Positions 16,994 to 26,474 are shown, numbered from the stretch's first letter. The stretch is 64,000 nucleotides of DNA from JAHEEL01 sp964195545 (GCA_964195545.1 CAXMQQ010000006.1:1-64000); one strand, 5' to 3'. Made by a program: numbers and translations. Notes: a model not told the origin generated them from the letters alone.

Positions 16994-17021
16994 CGGATAC
17001 GGAGTACCGACTAGCGACTAT
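16994..17021. repeat. Period-7 repeat, four diverged units
   Basis: Units CGGATAC, GGAGTAC, CGACTAG and CGACTAT follow each other between two convergent genes. They reach into the stop codon of the zinc-ribbon gene. Confidence 0.45.
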
Positions 17022-17206
17022 GGAATTACGTCGTCTTCGTCCATATCTGCCTCCTCGACCACGATGTCGAACCGGTCTACACATTCGGCGCACCGGTAGG
17101 CAACGACGTCGCCGGGCATGGGCGGGTCATCTGGCGGGAAGGCGGTCAGTAGGTGGGCGGTTCCACCGCATTCGACACACACGATCGTTTGTGCGAGAGG
17201 ACTCAT
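17018..17206 (-). CDS. Small zinc-ribbon protein
   Basis: This 62-residue protein begins MSPLAQTIVCVECGGTAHLL and has a second knuckle YRCAECVDRFDIV, giving CxxC...CxxC for one zinc ion. It ends in an acidic tail EEADMDEDDVIP. The ATG at 17206 is preceded by AAAGGAGAATCG. It is 10 bases downstream of the uspA stop and probably cotranscribed with it. The function is unknown; it could be a protein- or nucleic-acid-binding accessory of the stress protein. Confidence 0.7.
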   Translation of the reverse strand: MSPLAQTIVCVECGGTAHLLTAFPPDDPPMPGDVVAYRCAECVDRFDIVVEEADMDEDDVIP

Positions 17207-17216
17207 CGATTCTCCT

Positions 17217-17663
17217 TTACTTGACCGTGACGACCGTGCAATCCGCCGTGTGTGCAACTTTGTGGGTCACACTGCCGAGGAACAGACCGGAGAAGTCTCC
17301 GAGACCGCGACGCCCCATGACAACAACGTCGGCTTCGATCGCCTTCGCCGTATCGCAGATCGCTTGTGCCGGGGAGCCCAGCTCTACCGCGGTCAACACC
17401 TTGGTGACACCGAGGTGACGGGCCTTGTCGGCAGCGCTCCCGACGGTCTTCTCGCCCGCCGATTGAAGCACCGTACGGGACTCGGCATAGAGGCCTTCAA
17501 GTTCGGCGTACGCACCGAGGGCGAGTGGAACCGTTGACGCATACGAGACGACGTTCAAGACGGTGAGAGCGGCCTCGTACTGGACGGCGAGATCCGCGGC
17601 GAACTCAACTGCCCGTTCGGCATGGCTGGAGCCATCGACCGCTACCAGGATGTGAGACACCAT
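17217..17663 (-). CDS. Universal stress protein UspA family
   Basis: This 148-residue single-domain Usp begins MVSHILVAVDGSSHAERAVEF. The C-terminal ATP-binding signature is complete in GRRGLGDFSGLFLGSVTHKV (G-x2-G-x9-G-S). It therefore belongs to the ATP-binding class rather than the UspA class. It is cytoplasmic and probably induced under energy or redox stress. It shares an operon with the zinc-ribbon gene. Confidence 0.9.
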   Translation of the reverse strand: MVSHILVAVDGSSHAERAVEFAADLAVQYEAALTVLNVVSYASTVPLALGAYAELEGLYAESRTVLQSAGEKTVGSAADKARHLGVTKVLTAVELGSPAQAICDTAKAIEADVVVMGRRGLGDFSGLFLGSVTHKVAHTADCTVVTVK

Positions 17664-17763
17664 TCGACACCTCCTTCATCTTCAGTCTCGCGCCTCAACC
17701 CGTCCGCGACTAGGACATCTCGGAAGGGGGCACGAGCGAGATGGTACGATCGGCATGCCATCG

Positions 17764-17935
17764 ACCCCCGCGGGAGAGCGACCCAGGTCGCGCCGAAGGA
17801 GCAGCCACCCCGGCAATCTCACAGGCACCCGGACCGCGGGGCGAGGCACATCTGGAGAGCAGGGCCGCGGCCCTCACCGAAGGGGAAAGCCGCTGAAGCG
17901 GTGAATCTCTCAGGTCATCCGACAGATGGGGTGAC
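17764..17935 (+). promoter_or_regulatory. Tandem glycine riboswitch
   Basis: Two glycine aptamers lie in series. In the first, P1 pairs CCCCGC (17766-17771) with GCGGGG (17836-17841); its core has GGGAGAGCGA, GCCGAAGGAGCA and CCGGCAATCTCACAGGCACC. The second (about 17851-17935) has CTGGAGAGCAGG, CACCGAAGGGGAAAGC and GGTGAATCTCTCAGGTC. These are the conserved core blocks of the gcvT-motif RNA. The pair ends about 33 bases before the gcvP start. Known tandem glycine riboswitches switch on glycine-cleavage genes when glycine is high. Confidence 0.95.
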
Positions 17936-17967
17936 CGAAGCGTCGCGCCCCGACTGAGGAGAAGCCG

Positions 17968-20886
17968 ATGACGGACACACCGTTCCAGGAACTTGGACCT
18001 ACCGGAGACTTCCTCTTCCGCCACATCGGACCCTCGACTACCGACGTGGCAGAGATGCTGGACGCCGTTGGCGCGGCATCGATGGATGACCTGATCGATC
18101 GTGCCACTCCCCCACAGATCAGGATCGAGCATGAACATGATCTCCCCGGCCCCATGGCCGAACACGAGGCAGTCGCCCGACTGCGCATGCTTGCGGATCG
18201 GAATGAGCTGTACACCTCCCTCATCGGCATGGGCTACACGGGAACGATTCTTCCTGCGGTCATTCAGCGCAATGTGCTTGAGAACGCTGGTTGGTACACG
18301 GCATACACCCCGTACCAACCGGAGATCTCGCAGGGGCGCCTCGAGGCGTTGTTGAACTTCCAGACGATGGTGTCGGATCTGACGGGTATGGACCTCTCGA
18401 ACTCTTCACTCCTCGACGAAGGCACCGCAGCCGCCGAGGCGATGGCGATGTTCAAGCGCGTGAACCGACGCTCCGGTTCCGTGTTCCTCGTGGACGAAGC
18501 GACCCACCCCCAGACGATAGAGGTCGTCAAGACCCGGGCCCTTCCGCTCGGTCTCAAGGTCGTTGTCGGGGACCCACACGGAGATCTCCCCGACGGTGCG
18601 TTCGGAGCTCTCATTCAGTATCCGGGCACCCACGGAACGATCGGCGATCACGCCGCGGCGGTCGGGAGGATCCACGAAGCGGGTGCTCTGGTCGCGGCTG
18701 CTGTTGATCTCCTCGCGATGACGTTGCTCACGCCGCCCGGAGAGTTCGACGTTGATGCTGTGGTAGGCAGTTCGCAGCGGTTCGGCGTGCCGATGATGTT
18801 CGGTGGGCCCCACGCAGCGTTCATGGCCACCAGGGACGCTTACAAGCGGCAACTCCCCGGCCGCATGGTCGGAGTATCGAAAGATGCCAACGGACGTGTC
18901 GCTCTGCGCCTTGCCCTTCAAACGCGCGAGCAGCACATCCGTCGTGAGAAGGCAACGTCGAACATCTGCACCGCTCAGGTGCTTCTCGCCGTCATGGCCG
19001 GTCTGTACGGTGCCTATCACGGACCGGATGGCCTGACTCGGATCGCCACTCGCATCCACCGACTCGCCAACGCGCTCGCCGCTGGACTCCGGTCGGCCGG
19101 GGTAACGGTGCAAAACGACTCCTGGTTCGACACGATCACGGTCGAGGTCTCTGACGCCGAGGAAACACTCGCGAGGGCCAGGCACCGAAGGATCAACCTG
19201 CGTCCGGTGGATGCTGCAACCGTTGGCGTGACCTTCGACGAGACGATCACCGTCGACTACGTCGACGCCCTATTCCAGGTCTTCGGTGTGGACGCCAACG
19301 CCGAAGCGCTGGTTGACACAGCACCGTCGGGGATACCCGAAACGTTGAGACGCACGACGGTGTTCATGGAACATGACGTGTTCCACGCCTATCGGTCCGA
19401 GACCGAGATGATGCGCTATCTCCGCCGTCTCCAGGATCGGGACATCGCCCTCGATCGGTCGATGATCTCCCTTGGGTCGTGCACGATGAAGCTGAACGCC
19501 GCCGCAGAGATGGCTGCCATCACGTGGCCTGAGTTCTCAGAGATCCATCCGTTCGTACCACTCGACCAGGCGACCGGCTACCTCGAGCTGATCGCAGACA
19601 TGGAACGCTGGCTTGCAGATCTGACCGGGTACGAAGCCGTGTCGGTGCAACCCAACTCGGGTGCACAGGGTGAATTCACCGGCCTTCTCGCGATCAGTGC
19701 GTATCACGAATCCCGGGGCCAGGGGCACCGTGATGTATGCCTCATCCCGGCTTCGGCTCACGGAACGAATCCTGCGTCGGCATCGATGGCAGGGATGCGT
19801 GTCGTTGTTGTGAAGACGAGTGATGATGGAAGCATCAACGTGGATGACCTGCGCGCGAAGGCGGCTGAGCACGCTGATGCTCTCGCGGCGATCATGGTCA
19901 CCTACCCGTCGACGCATGGCGTCTTCGAGGACTCCATCGTTGACGTGTGTGACATCGTTCATGAGCACGGCGGGCAGGTCTACCTCGACGGTGCGAACCT
20001 CAATGCGATGGTCGGAATCGCTGAACCCGGTGGGTTCGGCAGCGATGTTTCCCACCTCAATCTCCACAAGACATTCGCGATTCCTCACGGGGGCGGCGGT
20101 CCGGGTATCGGTCCGATCGCCGTGAAGGCGCATCTCGCCCCGTTTCTGCCCGGTCACCCACTCATCCCGGACATGCCGGGCCACGAGGACGGCATCGGTG
20201 CCGTTGCGTCCGCTCCGTGGGGTTCGGCGGGTGTGCTCGCGATCTCCTGGGCATATATCGCGATGTTGGGTGCGTCGGGTCTTCGCGCTGCCACGGAGAT
20301 GGCGATCCTCAACGCCAACTACGTCGCCGCCCGCCTCGCTCCGTTCTACCCGGTGTTGTACACGGGCAACGACGGATTCGTTGCCCACGAGTGCATCATC
20401 GACATCCGTGGCATCCAGAGCGACACGGGTGTCACGAATGAGGACGTGGCGAAACGCCTCATCGACTACGGATTCCACGCTCCAACGATGTCGTTCCCTG
20501 TCGCTGGAACGCTGATGATCGAACCGACCGAGTCCGAGTCGAAGTTCGAACTCGATCGCTTCTGCGACGCGATGGTTGCGATCAAGGGCGAGATCGATTC
20601 CGTTGCTTCCGGGTTGGTCGCCGTCGAGGAGAGCGTGTTGCGGCGTGCTCCGCATCCGGCGGAAGACCTCGTCTCGGATGAGTGGGAACGCCCGTACGAA
20701 CGGGAGGCGGCCGCGTATCCGGTGGATAGCCTCCGCAGGGACAAGTATTGGGTTCCGGTCAGTCGGATCGACAACGCCTTCGGGGATCGACACGTCGTCT
20801 GCGCCTGCCCTCCGACAGAGGCGTATGAGATGGGAGCCGATGGTGGCTTCGACAGGGTTCAGAACAAGATGGTCACCGATGAGTGA
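17968..20886 (+). CDS. gcvP: Glycine dehydrogenase (decarboxylating), P protein
   Basis: This 972-residue full-length P protein has both halves fused: GDVP_N (about 13-440) and the C-terminal PLP domain. The PLP lysine is about residue 701 in NLHKTFAIPHGGGGPG. It decarboxylates glycine and passes the aminomethyl group to lipoyl-GcvH. The ATG at 17968 follows TGAGGAGAAGCCG and lies directly behind the tandem riboswitch. The other subunits gcvT, gcvH and lpd are not adjacent, which is unusual for a riboswitch-led gcv transcript. It cooperates with tdh-kbl in threonine use. Confidence 0.97.
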   Translation: MTDTPFQELGPTGDFLFRHIGPSTTDVAEMLDAVGAASMDDLIDRATPPQIRIEHEHDLPGPMAEHEAVARLRMLADRNELYTSLIGMGYTGTILPAVIQRNVLENAGWYTAYTPYQPEISQGRLEALLNFQTMVSDLTGMDLSNSSLLDEGTAAAEAMAMFKRVNRRSGSVFLVDEATHPQTIEVVKTRALPLGLKVVVGDPHGDLPDGAFGALIQYPGTHGTIGDHAAAVGRIHEAGALVAAAVDLLAMTLLTPPGEFDVDAVVGSSQRFGVPMMFGGPHAAFMATRDAYKRQLPGRMVGVSKDANGRVALRLALQTREQHIRREKATSNICTAQVLLAVMAGLYGAYHGPDGLTRIATRIHRLANALAAGLRSAGVTVQNDSWFDTITVEVSDAEETLARARHRRINLRPVDAATVGVTFDETITVDYVDALFQVFGVDANAEALVDTAPSGIPETLRRTTVFMEHDVFHAYRSETEMMRYLRRLQDRDIALDRSMISLGSCTMKLNAAAEMAAITWPEFSEIHPFVPLDQATGYLELIADMERWLADLTGYEAVSVQPNSGAQGEFTGLLAISAYHESRGQGHRDVCLIPASAHGTNPASASMAGMRVVVVKTSDDGSINVDDLRAKAAEHADALAAIMVTYPSTHGVFEDSIVDVCDIVHEHGGQVYLDGANLNAMVGIAEPGGFGSDVSHLNLHKTFAIPHGGGGPGIGPIAVKAHLAPFLPGHPLIPDMPGHEDGIGAVASAPWGSAGVLAISWAYIAMLGASGLRAATEMAILNANYVAARLAPFYPVLYTGNDGFVAHECIIDIRGIQSDTGVTNEDVAKRLIDYGFHAPTMSFPVAGTLMIEPTESESKFELDRFCDAMVAIKGEIDSVASGLVAVEESVLRRAPHPAEDLVSDEWERPYEREAAAYPVDSLRRDKYWVPVSRIDNAFGDRHVVCACPPTEAYEMGADGGFDRVQNKMVTDE

Positions 20887-20944
20887 TGACTTCTCGTCCA
20901 TGGCTCGTGGATAGCGGTGATGGAGGCGATCCCGATGATCGGAT

Positions 20945-22129
20945 TCACGCCTCAACGACAGCAGAGGCTTCTGTCGCTCCGCCCATTACCCATCGATCCC
21001 AGCGCCAGAAGATGACGGAGGCGGCGCTGAGTGCTGCTCCTGCCGTTACGTACATCGGTCCCCAGCCGGCACTGTCGATGACCGCTCCGAGGATAGGGCC
21101 GCCGACGAGCGTCCCGACGTCGAACAGTGCGGTGAAGATCGACATGGCGGAGCCGCGGTCGGTCTCCGGCGCACGGTCGACGAGGAGAGCGGTAAGGATC
21201 GGGAAGATGAAGCCGTGACCGGCGCCGCAGAAGGCTCCGGCGACTGCAACGCCGACCCAGGATCCGGCGCCTGCGAGCACGAAGAAACCGAGCACGAGGA
21301 TTCCGAGTGACGGGTAGAGAACTCGCATCCTGCCGACGCGGTCGGGAAGCCACCCGAGGAAGACACGTTCGAGGATCGCGACGGCCACGTACGTCGAGAA
21401 GAACAGGCCGACGCTGCCAAGTCCGGTGTCGTCGACGTAACGCCGTATGAAGACGAAATAGCCGGTGAGAACGGTCGAAAACGACCCGATCATCCACCAG
21501 ATCGGCAGAAGGTCGCGTTGTGCAACGATCTTCCAGAAGCCACGGGGCGACTCGCCCGGCTTGAGTGTGGGTCGACGTTCGGGGAGGGGGAGTGAGAGCA
21601 CCAGCGTGACGACCGCGAATCCAGCAGCGGTCAGGAACAACTCGCGAAAACCGGCGATCGACAGGATGAAGTCGCCGACGATTCCGGCGACACCGATCGG
21701 GAGGAGTCCGGACACGCCGAACAGGGCGATGCCCTCGGTCCTGCGGGACTTGGGAATGACGTCCGTTCCGTAGGTGAACAAGGCGCTGAAGAGCATCGCC
21801 TCGGCGACGCCGTGCCCGATCCTCACTGCGTACACCCACGGTCCGAGCGTGGAGATGGTCAGGTACAGGAGGACGAACACGATGTTCAGGGCGTTCCCGA
21901 ACAGGATCACCGGTCTGCGTCCATAGCGATCCATGACCGTTCCGAGCAGCGGACGCATCGCGATCGACGCGACGGCGGTCGCACCGTAGATCAGGCCAAT
22001 CTGGGTGTCGCTTGCGCCGAGATCGGCGAGATAGCCGGAGAAGTGAAGGAACAGCGCATAGGCCATCCCGCTCGTGAAGTTGGCAACCGACACGAGCAGG
22101 AACGGTTTGGTGAAGAGGCGCTCCGTCAC
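20945..22129 (-). CDS. MFS transporter
   Basis: This 394-residue protein has 12 hydrophobic segments in two halves. The MFS loop signature after helix 2 is GTVMDRYGRRPVI, and an equivalent GWLPDRVGRMRV lies in the second half. It starts with GTG at 22129. It resembles the drug:proton antiporter (DHA1/YfcJ-like) branch, but the substrate cannot be read from the sequence. It is a single gene, convergent with gcvP and divergent from the Phd/VapC pair. Confidence 0.85.
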   Translation of the reverse strand: MTERLFTKPFLLVSVANFTSGMAYALFLHFSGYLADLGASDTQIGLIYGATAVASIAMRPLLGTVMDRYGRRPVILFGNALNIVFVLLYLTISTLGPWVYAVRIGHGVAEAMLFSALFTYGTDVIPKSRRTEGIALFGVSGLLPIGVAGIVGDFILSIAGFRELFLTAAGFAVVTLVLSLPLPERRPTLKPGESPRGFWKIVAQRDLLPIWWMIGSFSTVLTGYFVFIRRYVDDTGLGSVGLFFSTYVAVAILERVFLGWLPDRVGRMRVLYPSLGILVLGFFVLAGAGSWVGVAVAGAFCGAGHGFIFPILTALLVDRAPETDRGSAMSIFTALFDVGTLVGGPILGAVIDSAGWGPMYVTAGAALSAASVIFWRWDRWVMGGATEASAVVEA

Positions 22130-22254
22130 CCGTGCAGCCTATCGACGCAACCGGCCGTGGCAGCCGTCCCAGACTGGTCCGCCTCCTTCGGTCAACGGAT
22201 CACACAGGCACGAACGACCTCGACAGTCAAAGGGGGGTCAAGCGCGTGTCGCAA

Positions 22255-22274
22255 ATGTGCTACGATTGGCACAT
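22255..22274. promoter_or_regulatory. Perfect inverted repeat overlapping -10 and start of the antitoxin gene
   Basis: ATGTGC (22255-22260) and GCACAT (22269-22274) are perfect arms separated by 8 bases. The spacer holds TACGAT, a -10 candidate, and the right arm covers the first bases of the antitoxin ATG (22273). This is what an autoregulatory Phd/VapB operator should look like. Repressor identity is inference. Confidence 0.6.
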
Positions 22275-22524
22275 GGCTGAAGTTGCCTCACGAGAACTGC
22301 GGAACAGCACCAGGAAGCTTCTCGACCGGGTCGCGCTCGGAGAGGACGTCACAATCACGGTCGATGGTCGGTCGGTTGCGCGACTCGTTCCTCTCGAGCA
22401 TCGATCTCGATGGATGGCGACCGGTGAACTCCTACGGAGGCTTGCGGAACGTCAGGCGGATCCCGGCCTCGCAGACGAGCTGCGGGACCTGCTGCCGGAC
22501 TCGACAGATGACTTGGCCCTATGA
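22273..22524 (+). CDS. Type II antitoxin, Phd/YefM family
   Basis: This 83-residue protein begins MAEVASRELRNSTRKLLDRV and continues VTITVDGRSVARLVP, the Phd/YefM DNA-binding fold. An acidic helical C-terminal tail follows, which would wrap the toxin. The start at 22273 is the only one that gives the family N-terminus. The stop overlaps the toxin start by ATGA, so the pair is translationally coupled. Confidence 0.9.
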   Translation: MAEVASRELRNSTRKLLDRVALGEDVTITVDGRSVARLVPLEHRSRWMATGELLRRLAERQADPGLADELRDLLPDSTDDLAL

Positions 22525-22907
22525 CCCGCGGGCTTGCGGACACGAGCGTCTTCATCGCTCGGGAGTCCGAGCGAGAACTTGAACTGGATCTGATGCCCGA
22601 CGAGATCGCTATCTCGGTCATCACGATCGGCGAATTGCGTGCCGGCGTTCTGGTTGCCGCTGACGTCGAAACCAGGAGCCGCCGCCTGACGACACTCACC
22701 GAGGCCCTCGCCTTTGATCCATTGCCGATCGATGAACGGGTCGCCGAGGAGTGGGCCCGTCTCCGGGTCGAACTTCGGGACACCGGTCAGCGAATGCCGA
22801 TCAACGACTCATGGATCGCTGCAACGGCTCGATCCATCGCGGTTCCTGTCGTCACACAGGACCACGACTACGTTCGGATTCCGAGCCTCGACGTCATCCT
22901 CGTCTAG
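22521..22907 (+). CDS. PIN-domain toxin VapC
   Basis: This 128-residue PIN ribonuclease has the acidic metal site complete: Asp7 in ADTSVFI, Glu38 in IGELRAG, Asp96 in NDSWIAATA and Asp114/116 in TQDHDY. VapC toxins cut tRNA or rRNA when the antitoxin is lost. Phd/YefM-type antitoxins with VapC partners are common in Actinobacteria. The pair stands between the MFS gene and the fad operon. All key residues are present, so the toxin is likely active. Confidence 0.92.
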   Translation: MTRGLADTSVFIARESERELELDLMPDEIAISVITIGELRAGVLVAADVETRSRRLTTLTEALAFDPLPIDERVAEEWARLRVELRDTGQRMPINDSWIAATARSIAVPVVTQDHDYVRIPSLDVILV

Positions 22908-22917
22908 CGGTACACGC

Positions 22918-25080
22918 CTATCGGAACGTCCTTTCCGAATCGGCGTGCATACGGATGATCTCCGCCGGTTCGAACCGTTCGCCGTGCTTCTCGGCGAGAG
23001 CTTCGAGTTTGGCGACGATCTCTCCGGCACCGACTTCGTCCATCCACCAGAATGGTCCACCGCGGAATGGTGGGAAGCCGAGGCCCATGACGGCCCCCAT
23101 GTCGCCGTCGAGAGCCGACTGGATGATTCCCTCTTCGAGGCAGCGCGCCGCCTCGTTGATCATCGCCAGGGCGATCCGTTCCCGGATCTCGGCTTTCGGG
23201 ATCTCTCGGCGCGGCCCGAGCCCGAGCGCCTGGTAGACGTTTTCGTCGACTCCGCCACGAGCTCCCTTGTCGTCGTACTCGTAGAAGCCGCGGCCGTTCT
23301 TCCTGCCCCGGCGATCATCGTCGAGAAGACCCTGCGCCATGTCGGGTCCAGCCATTCGCTCACCGAAAGCGTCGAGCATGATCTTTGAGATGTGTGCACC
23401 GACGTCGATGCCAACTTCATCGGTCAACAGCAGCGGACCGATCGGGAAACCCCACTTCGTCATCGCTTCGTCGACCGCCTCGATCGAGGCGCCCTCAGAC
23501 AACAGGAAGAAAGCCTCGTTCAAATACGGCACGAGGATCCTCGTCGTGTAGAAGCCGGGCCCGTCCTTGACCACGATCACGGTCTTGCCCTGGCGCTTCC
23601 CGAACTCGACGGCCGTCACGGTCGCCCAGTCCGCTGTGTCATCCGTTACGACGATCTCGAGCAGCGGCATCTTCTCGACCGGTGAGAAGTAGTGCATACC
23701 GAGGACCGCTTCAGGGTGCCGGGCGTTTGCTGCGATGTCTGCGATGGGGAGAGACGACGTGTTCGAGGCGAAGACGACGTCTTCCCCGATCACGTCTTCG
23801 GCTTCGGCAAGAAGGGCTTGCTTCAGCGCGAGGCTCTCGAAGACGGCTTCGACGACGATGTCGACGTTGCTGAATCCGCTCCAGCCGGTCGTCCCCGTCA
23901 CCTTGTTCATGGCCTGCTCGCCCGCGAACGGCGTGAGTCGTCGGCGCTCTACCTGCTTGGACACTTCCTTCGAGACGTGTGACAGCGCCCGACCGATACT
24001 CGCCTCGTCCACCTCGCGCACCCGAGCGGTCGCTCCGGCCTTCAGGACCGAAACGGTCGTGATTCCCGCTCCCATCAGGCCGCCACCGAGGACCCCGACC
24101 TTGGAGATCTCTTTCGGCTCGGCATGGCCGCTGATCCCGGTTGAGTACTTCATCATCTGTGAAGCGAAGAAGATCCCGCGAAGTGCCTTCGACTCGGACG
24201 ACGTGACCAGTTCTCCGAAGAATGTCGCCTCTGCCTCGTAGCCGGCGGCGTTGCCCTGCTCGACTCCGATCTTGACGGCTTCGAGCGCCCGCTTCGGCGC
24301 CGGGTAGAGGCCCTTCGTCTTGGCGAGCATCGCCTCTTCAGCCTTCTTGAACATGACACGGCGTCCAACCGGGTTCTGCTCGACTGCGAGGGCTTGGAGG
24401 TGGGATGGGGCGAGGAACCCCTTCACCGAGGCTCCTCTGGATTCCCCGAGATTGTCGATCGATTCGATTGCCCTCTTCACAGCGATCTCGTAGAGCATCT
24501 CGGATGGGACGACCTCATCGACCAGGCCGATCTTGAGGGCTTTGTGGGGTCGGGCGGGCCGACCGGTGAGGATCATGTCGAGTGCTGCCGCAACACCGAT
24601 GATCTTCGGAAGTCGCTGTGTGCCGCCACCGGCGGGGAGGATTCCGAGTTGAACCTCGGGTTGTCCGAGCTGCGTCTTCTTGCCGTCGGTGGCGATTCTC
24701 ATCGATCCGGTCAGTGCGAGTTCGAGGCCACCGCCGAGGCATGCTCCGTCGATCGCCATGATGACCGGCTTGGCGTGAACGGCGTGGAGCGCTTCGATCC
24801 GAACGAAGAGGGCATGGAGTTCCCTGATAGCGGCGGCCGCTTCGTCGGGGTCGGTGAGGGTTTCGAAGAAGCGGATGTCGGCGCCGGCGAGGAAGTTCCC
24901 CTTCTTCGCTGAGCCGATCACGACGGCCTTGATGGCCGGGTCGGTCTCGACTCGGTCGATCACGGCGCTGAAGTCCTCGAAGATCACGGGTCCGATGGTG
25001 TTCATCGGTTCGCCGGCGCGGTCGAGCAGGGCGACGGCGACGCCGTCTTCGACGTTGAACGTGAAGTGTGTAAGTTCCAT
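22918..25080 (-). CDS. fadJ: Fatty-acid oxidation multifunctional alpha subunit (enoyl-CoA hydratase / 3-hydroxyacyl-CoA dehydrogenase)
   Basis: This 720-residue protein has an N-terminal crotonase domain (about 1-190, with FLAGADIRF and DGACLGGGLELAL oxyanion loops). The NAD-binding 3-hydroxyacyl-CoA dehydrogenase domain starts near 325 (VGVLGGGLMGAGI). Two C-terminal 3HCDH domains (NEAFFLLSEGASIEAVDEAM; GFPPFRGGPFWW) close it. It performs hydration and oxidation in beta-oxidation. It lies 10 bases downstream of the thiolase and forms an operon with it. The plain-strand order fadA-fadJ matches the FadI/FadJ type. Confidence 0.93.
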   Translation of the reverse strand: MELTHFTFNVEDGVAVALLDRAGEPMNTIGPVIFEDFSAVIDRVETDPAIKAVVIGSAKKGNFLAGADIRFFETLTDPDEAAAAIRELHALFVRIEALHAVHAKPVIMAIDGACLGGGLELALTGSMRIATDGKKTQLGQPEVQLGILPAGGGTQRLPKIIGVAAALDMILTGRPARPHKALKIGLVDEVVPSEMLYEIAVKRAIESIDNLGESRGASVKGFLAPSHLQALAVEQNPVGRRVMFKKAEEAMLAKTKGLYPAPKRALEAVKIGVEQGNAAGYEAEATFFGELVTSSESKALRGIFFASQMMKYSTGISGHAEPKEISKVGVLGGGLMGAGITTVSVLKAGATARVREVDEASIGRALSHVSKEVSKQVERRRLTPFAGEQAMNKVTGTTGWSGFSNVDIVVEAVFESLALKQALLAEAEDVIGEDVVFASNTSSLPIADIAANARHPEAVLGMHYFSPVEKMPLLEIVVTDDTADWATVTAVEFGKRQGKTVIVVKDGPGFYTTRILVPYLNEAFFLLSEGASIEAVDEAMTKWGFPIGPLLLTDEVGIDVGAHISKIMLDAFGERMAGPDMAQGLLDDDRRGRKNGRGFYEYDDKGARGGVDENVYQALGLGPRREIPKAEIRERIALAMINEAARCLEEGIIQSALDGDMGAVMGLGFPPFRGGPFWWMDEVGAGEIVAKLEALAEKHGERFEPAEIIRMHADSERTFR

Positions 25081-25090
25081 GGCTTCCTCT

Positions 25091-26398
25091 CTACCGATCG
25101 AGTACTACGGCAGCGCCAAGGCCGCCCGCTGCGCATTGAGTGACAAGTGCGGTGCCCCCGCCCCGTCTGGTCAGTTCGTTGGCCATCGTCATGATCTGTC
25201 GGGCTCCGGTTGCTCCGAAGGGATGACCGATGCTGATCGACCCTCCGTAGAGATTGAACTTCTCCTCCGGGATCTCACCGATCGCCTCATCCTTGCCGAG
25301 CCACCGCTTCGCCCAATCGGCCGATGCGAATGCTTGAGTGTTTGACAGGATCTGAGCGGAGAACGCCTCGTGCATGTCGATCACGTCGATGTCGCGGAGC
25401 GTCAATCCGGCCTTCTCAAGGGCCTCGGGGGTGGCGAACGACGGACCCATGAGCAGTTGCCAGTTCGGATCGAGGGCAGCGAAGGCCCACGACCTGATGA
25501 AGGCTCTTGGCACGAACCCGAGTCTCTGGGCCGTCTTCTCCTCCATCAGCATCACGGCAGATGCGCCATCGGTCAGGGGTGACGAATTGCCTGCCGTGAT
25601 CGTCCCGTACTTCCGGTCGAACACCGGCCGCAACTTGGCGAGCGACTCCATGCTCGAGTCGGCGCGCGGGATGTTGTCACGCGTGACGGTCGTCTTGAAC
25701 GACGGCTCGATCGGGAACGGCATCACTTCGTCATCGAAGATCCCGCTCTCCCAGGCAGCGACCGCCTTCTGATGTGAACGGAGCGCGAATTCGTCTTGAG
25801 CCTCGCGCGTGATCCCGTTCTCCTTCGCCATGATCTCACCGGAGCCGCCCATGGTCAGCCCGGTAGATCGCTCGGCGATTGCCGGCGGCTGTGGGGCAAG
25901 ATCCTTCGGCCGGAGAGCGGAGAAGGCTTTCACCTTGCTGCCGATGTCGCGAGCCGCGTTGGCGTCCATGAGAACGTCCACGAAGCGATCCGAGTACATG
26001 ATGGGGGGCTTCGAGAGCGAGTCTGCTCCGCCTGCGACCACGATATCCGCGTCGCCGAGGAGGATCGACTGGGCAGCCGAGACGACCGCTTGTGTTGATG
26101 TTGCGCAGGCGCGACTGACGGAGAACGCATCGACCGTCTGGGGGAAGTCGCCGGCGAGGACGACCTCTCTCGCGATATTCGGACCTTCAACGTCGGCGAT
26201 GACCGCCCCGTAGACGACCTGGTCGACCTGGCCACCCTCGACGCCGGATCGTTGTAGCAGTTCCTTGACGACGCCGGATGCCAGGTCGAGTGTGGTGAGA
26301 TCCTTGAACACAGTTCCTGACTTGACGAACGGTGTGCGAAGACCGTCGACGATCGCGACTCGGCGTCCATTAACGACGCCGGGATGCTTCGCGGCCAT
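25091..26398 (-). CDS. fadA: Acetyl-CoA acyltransferase (3-ketoacyl-CoA thiolase)
   Basis: This 435-residue thiolase has the acyl-accepting Cys98 in SRACATSTQA, His in NLYGGSISIGHPFGATG, and the C-terminal catalytic Cys in QCAAGGLGAA. It cleaves 3-ketoacyl-CoA with CoA to acetyl-CoA and a shortened acyl-CoA. The length (435) and the VNGRRVAIVDGLRTPFVKSG opening fit the FadI type of the FadIJ complex. It is the first gene of the operon with fadJ. The start ATG is at 26398. Confidence 0.93.
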   Translation of the reverse strand: MAAKHPGVVNGRRVAIVDGLRTPFVKSGTVFKDLTTLDLASGVVKELLQRSGVEGGQVDQVVYGAVIADVEGPNIAREVVLAGDFPQTVDAFSVSRACATSTQAVVSAAQSILLGDADIVVAGGADSLSKPPIMYSDRFVDVLMDANAARDIGSKVKAFSALRPKDLAPQPPAIAERSTGLTMGGSGEIMAKENGITREAQDEFALRSHQKAVAAWESGIFDDEVMPFPIEPSFKTTVTRDNIPRADSSMESLAKLRPVFDRKYGTITAGNSSPLTDGASAVMLMEEKTAQRLGFVPRAFIRSWAFAALDPNWQLLMGPSFATPEALEKAGLTLRDIDVIDMHEAFSAQILSNTQAFASADWAKRWLGKDEAIGEIPEEKFNLYGGSISIGHPFGATGARQIMTMANELTRRGGGTALVTQCAAGGLGAAVVLDR

Positions 26399-26474
26399 GG
26401 GGACTCCTTCGTGTAGGTGCGTGACACATTCTCGCGCACGAGATCCGGTGTGGTGCCGGTGTGTGTCGGAAACG

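Noticed and set aside
20923..20953. GAGGCG/CGCCTC hairpin between gcvP and the MFS gene
   Set aside because: The stem is six bases with a 19-base loop and no U-tract, so too weak to call a terminator.
19537..20955. 472-codon minus-strand open frame opposite gcvP
   Set aside because: It is a GC-rich antisense shadow without recognisable motifs.
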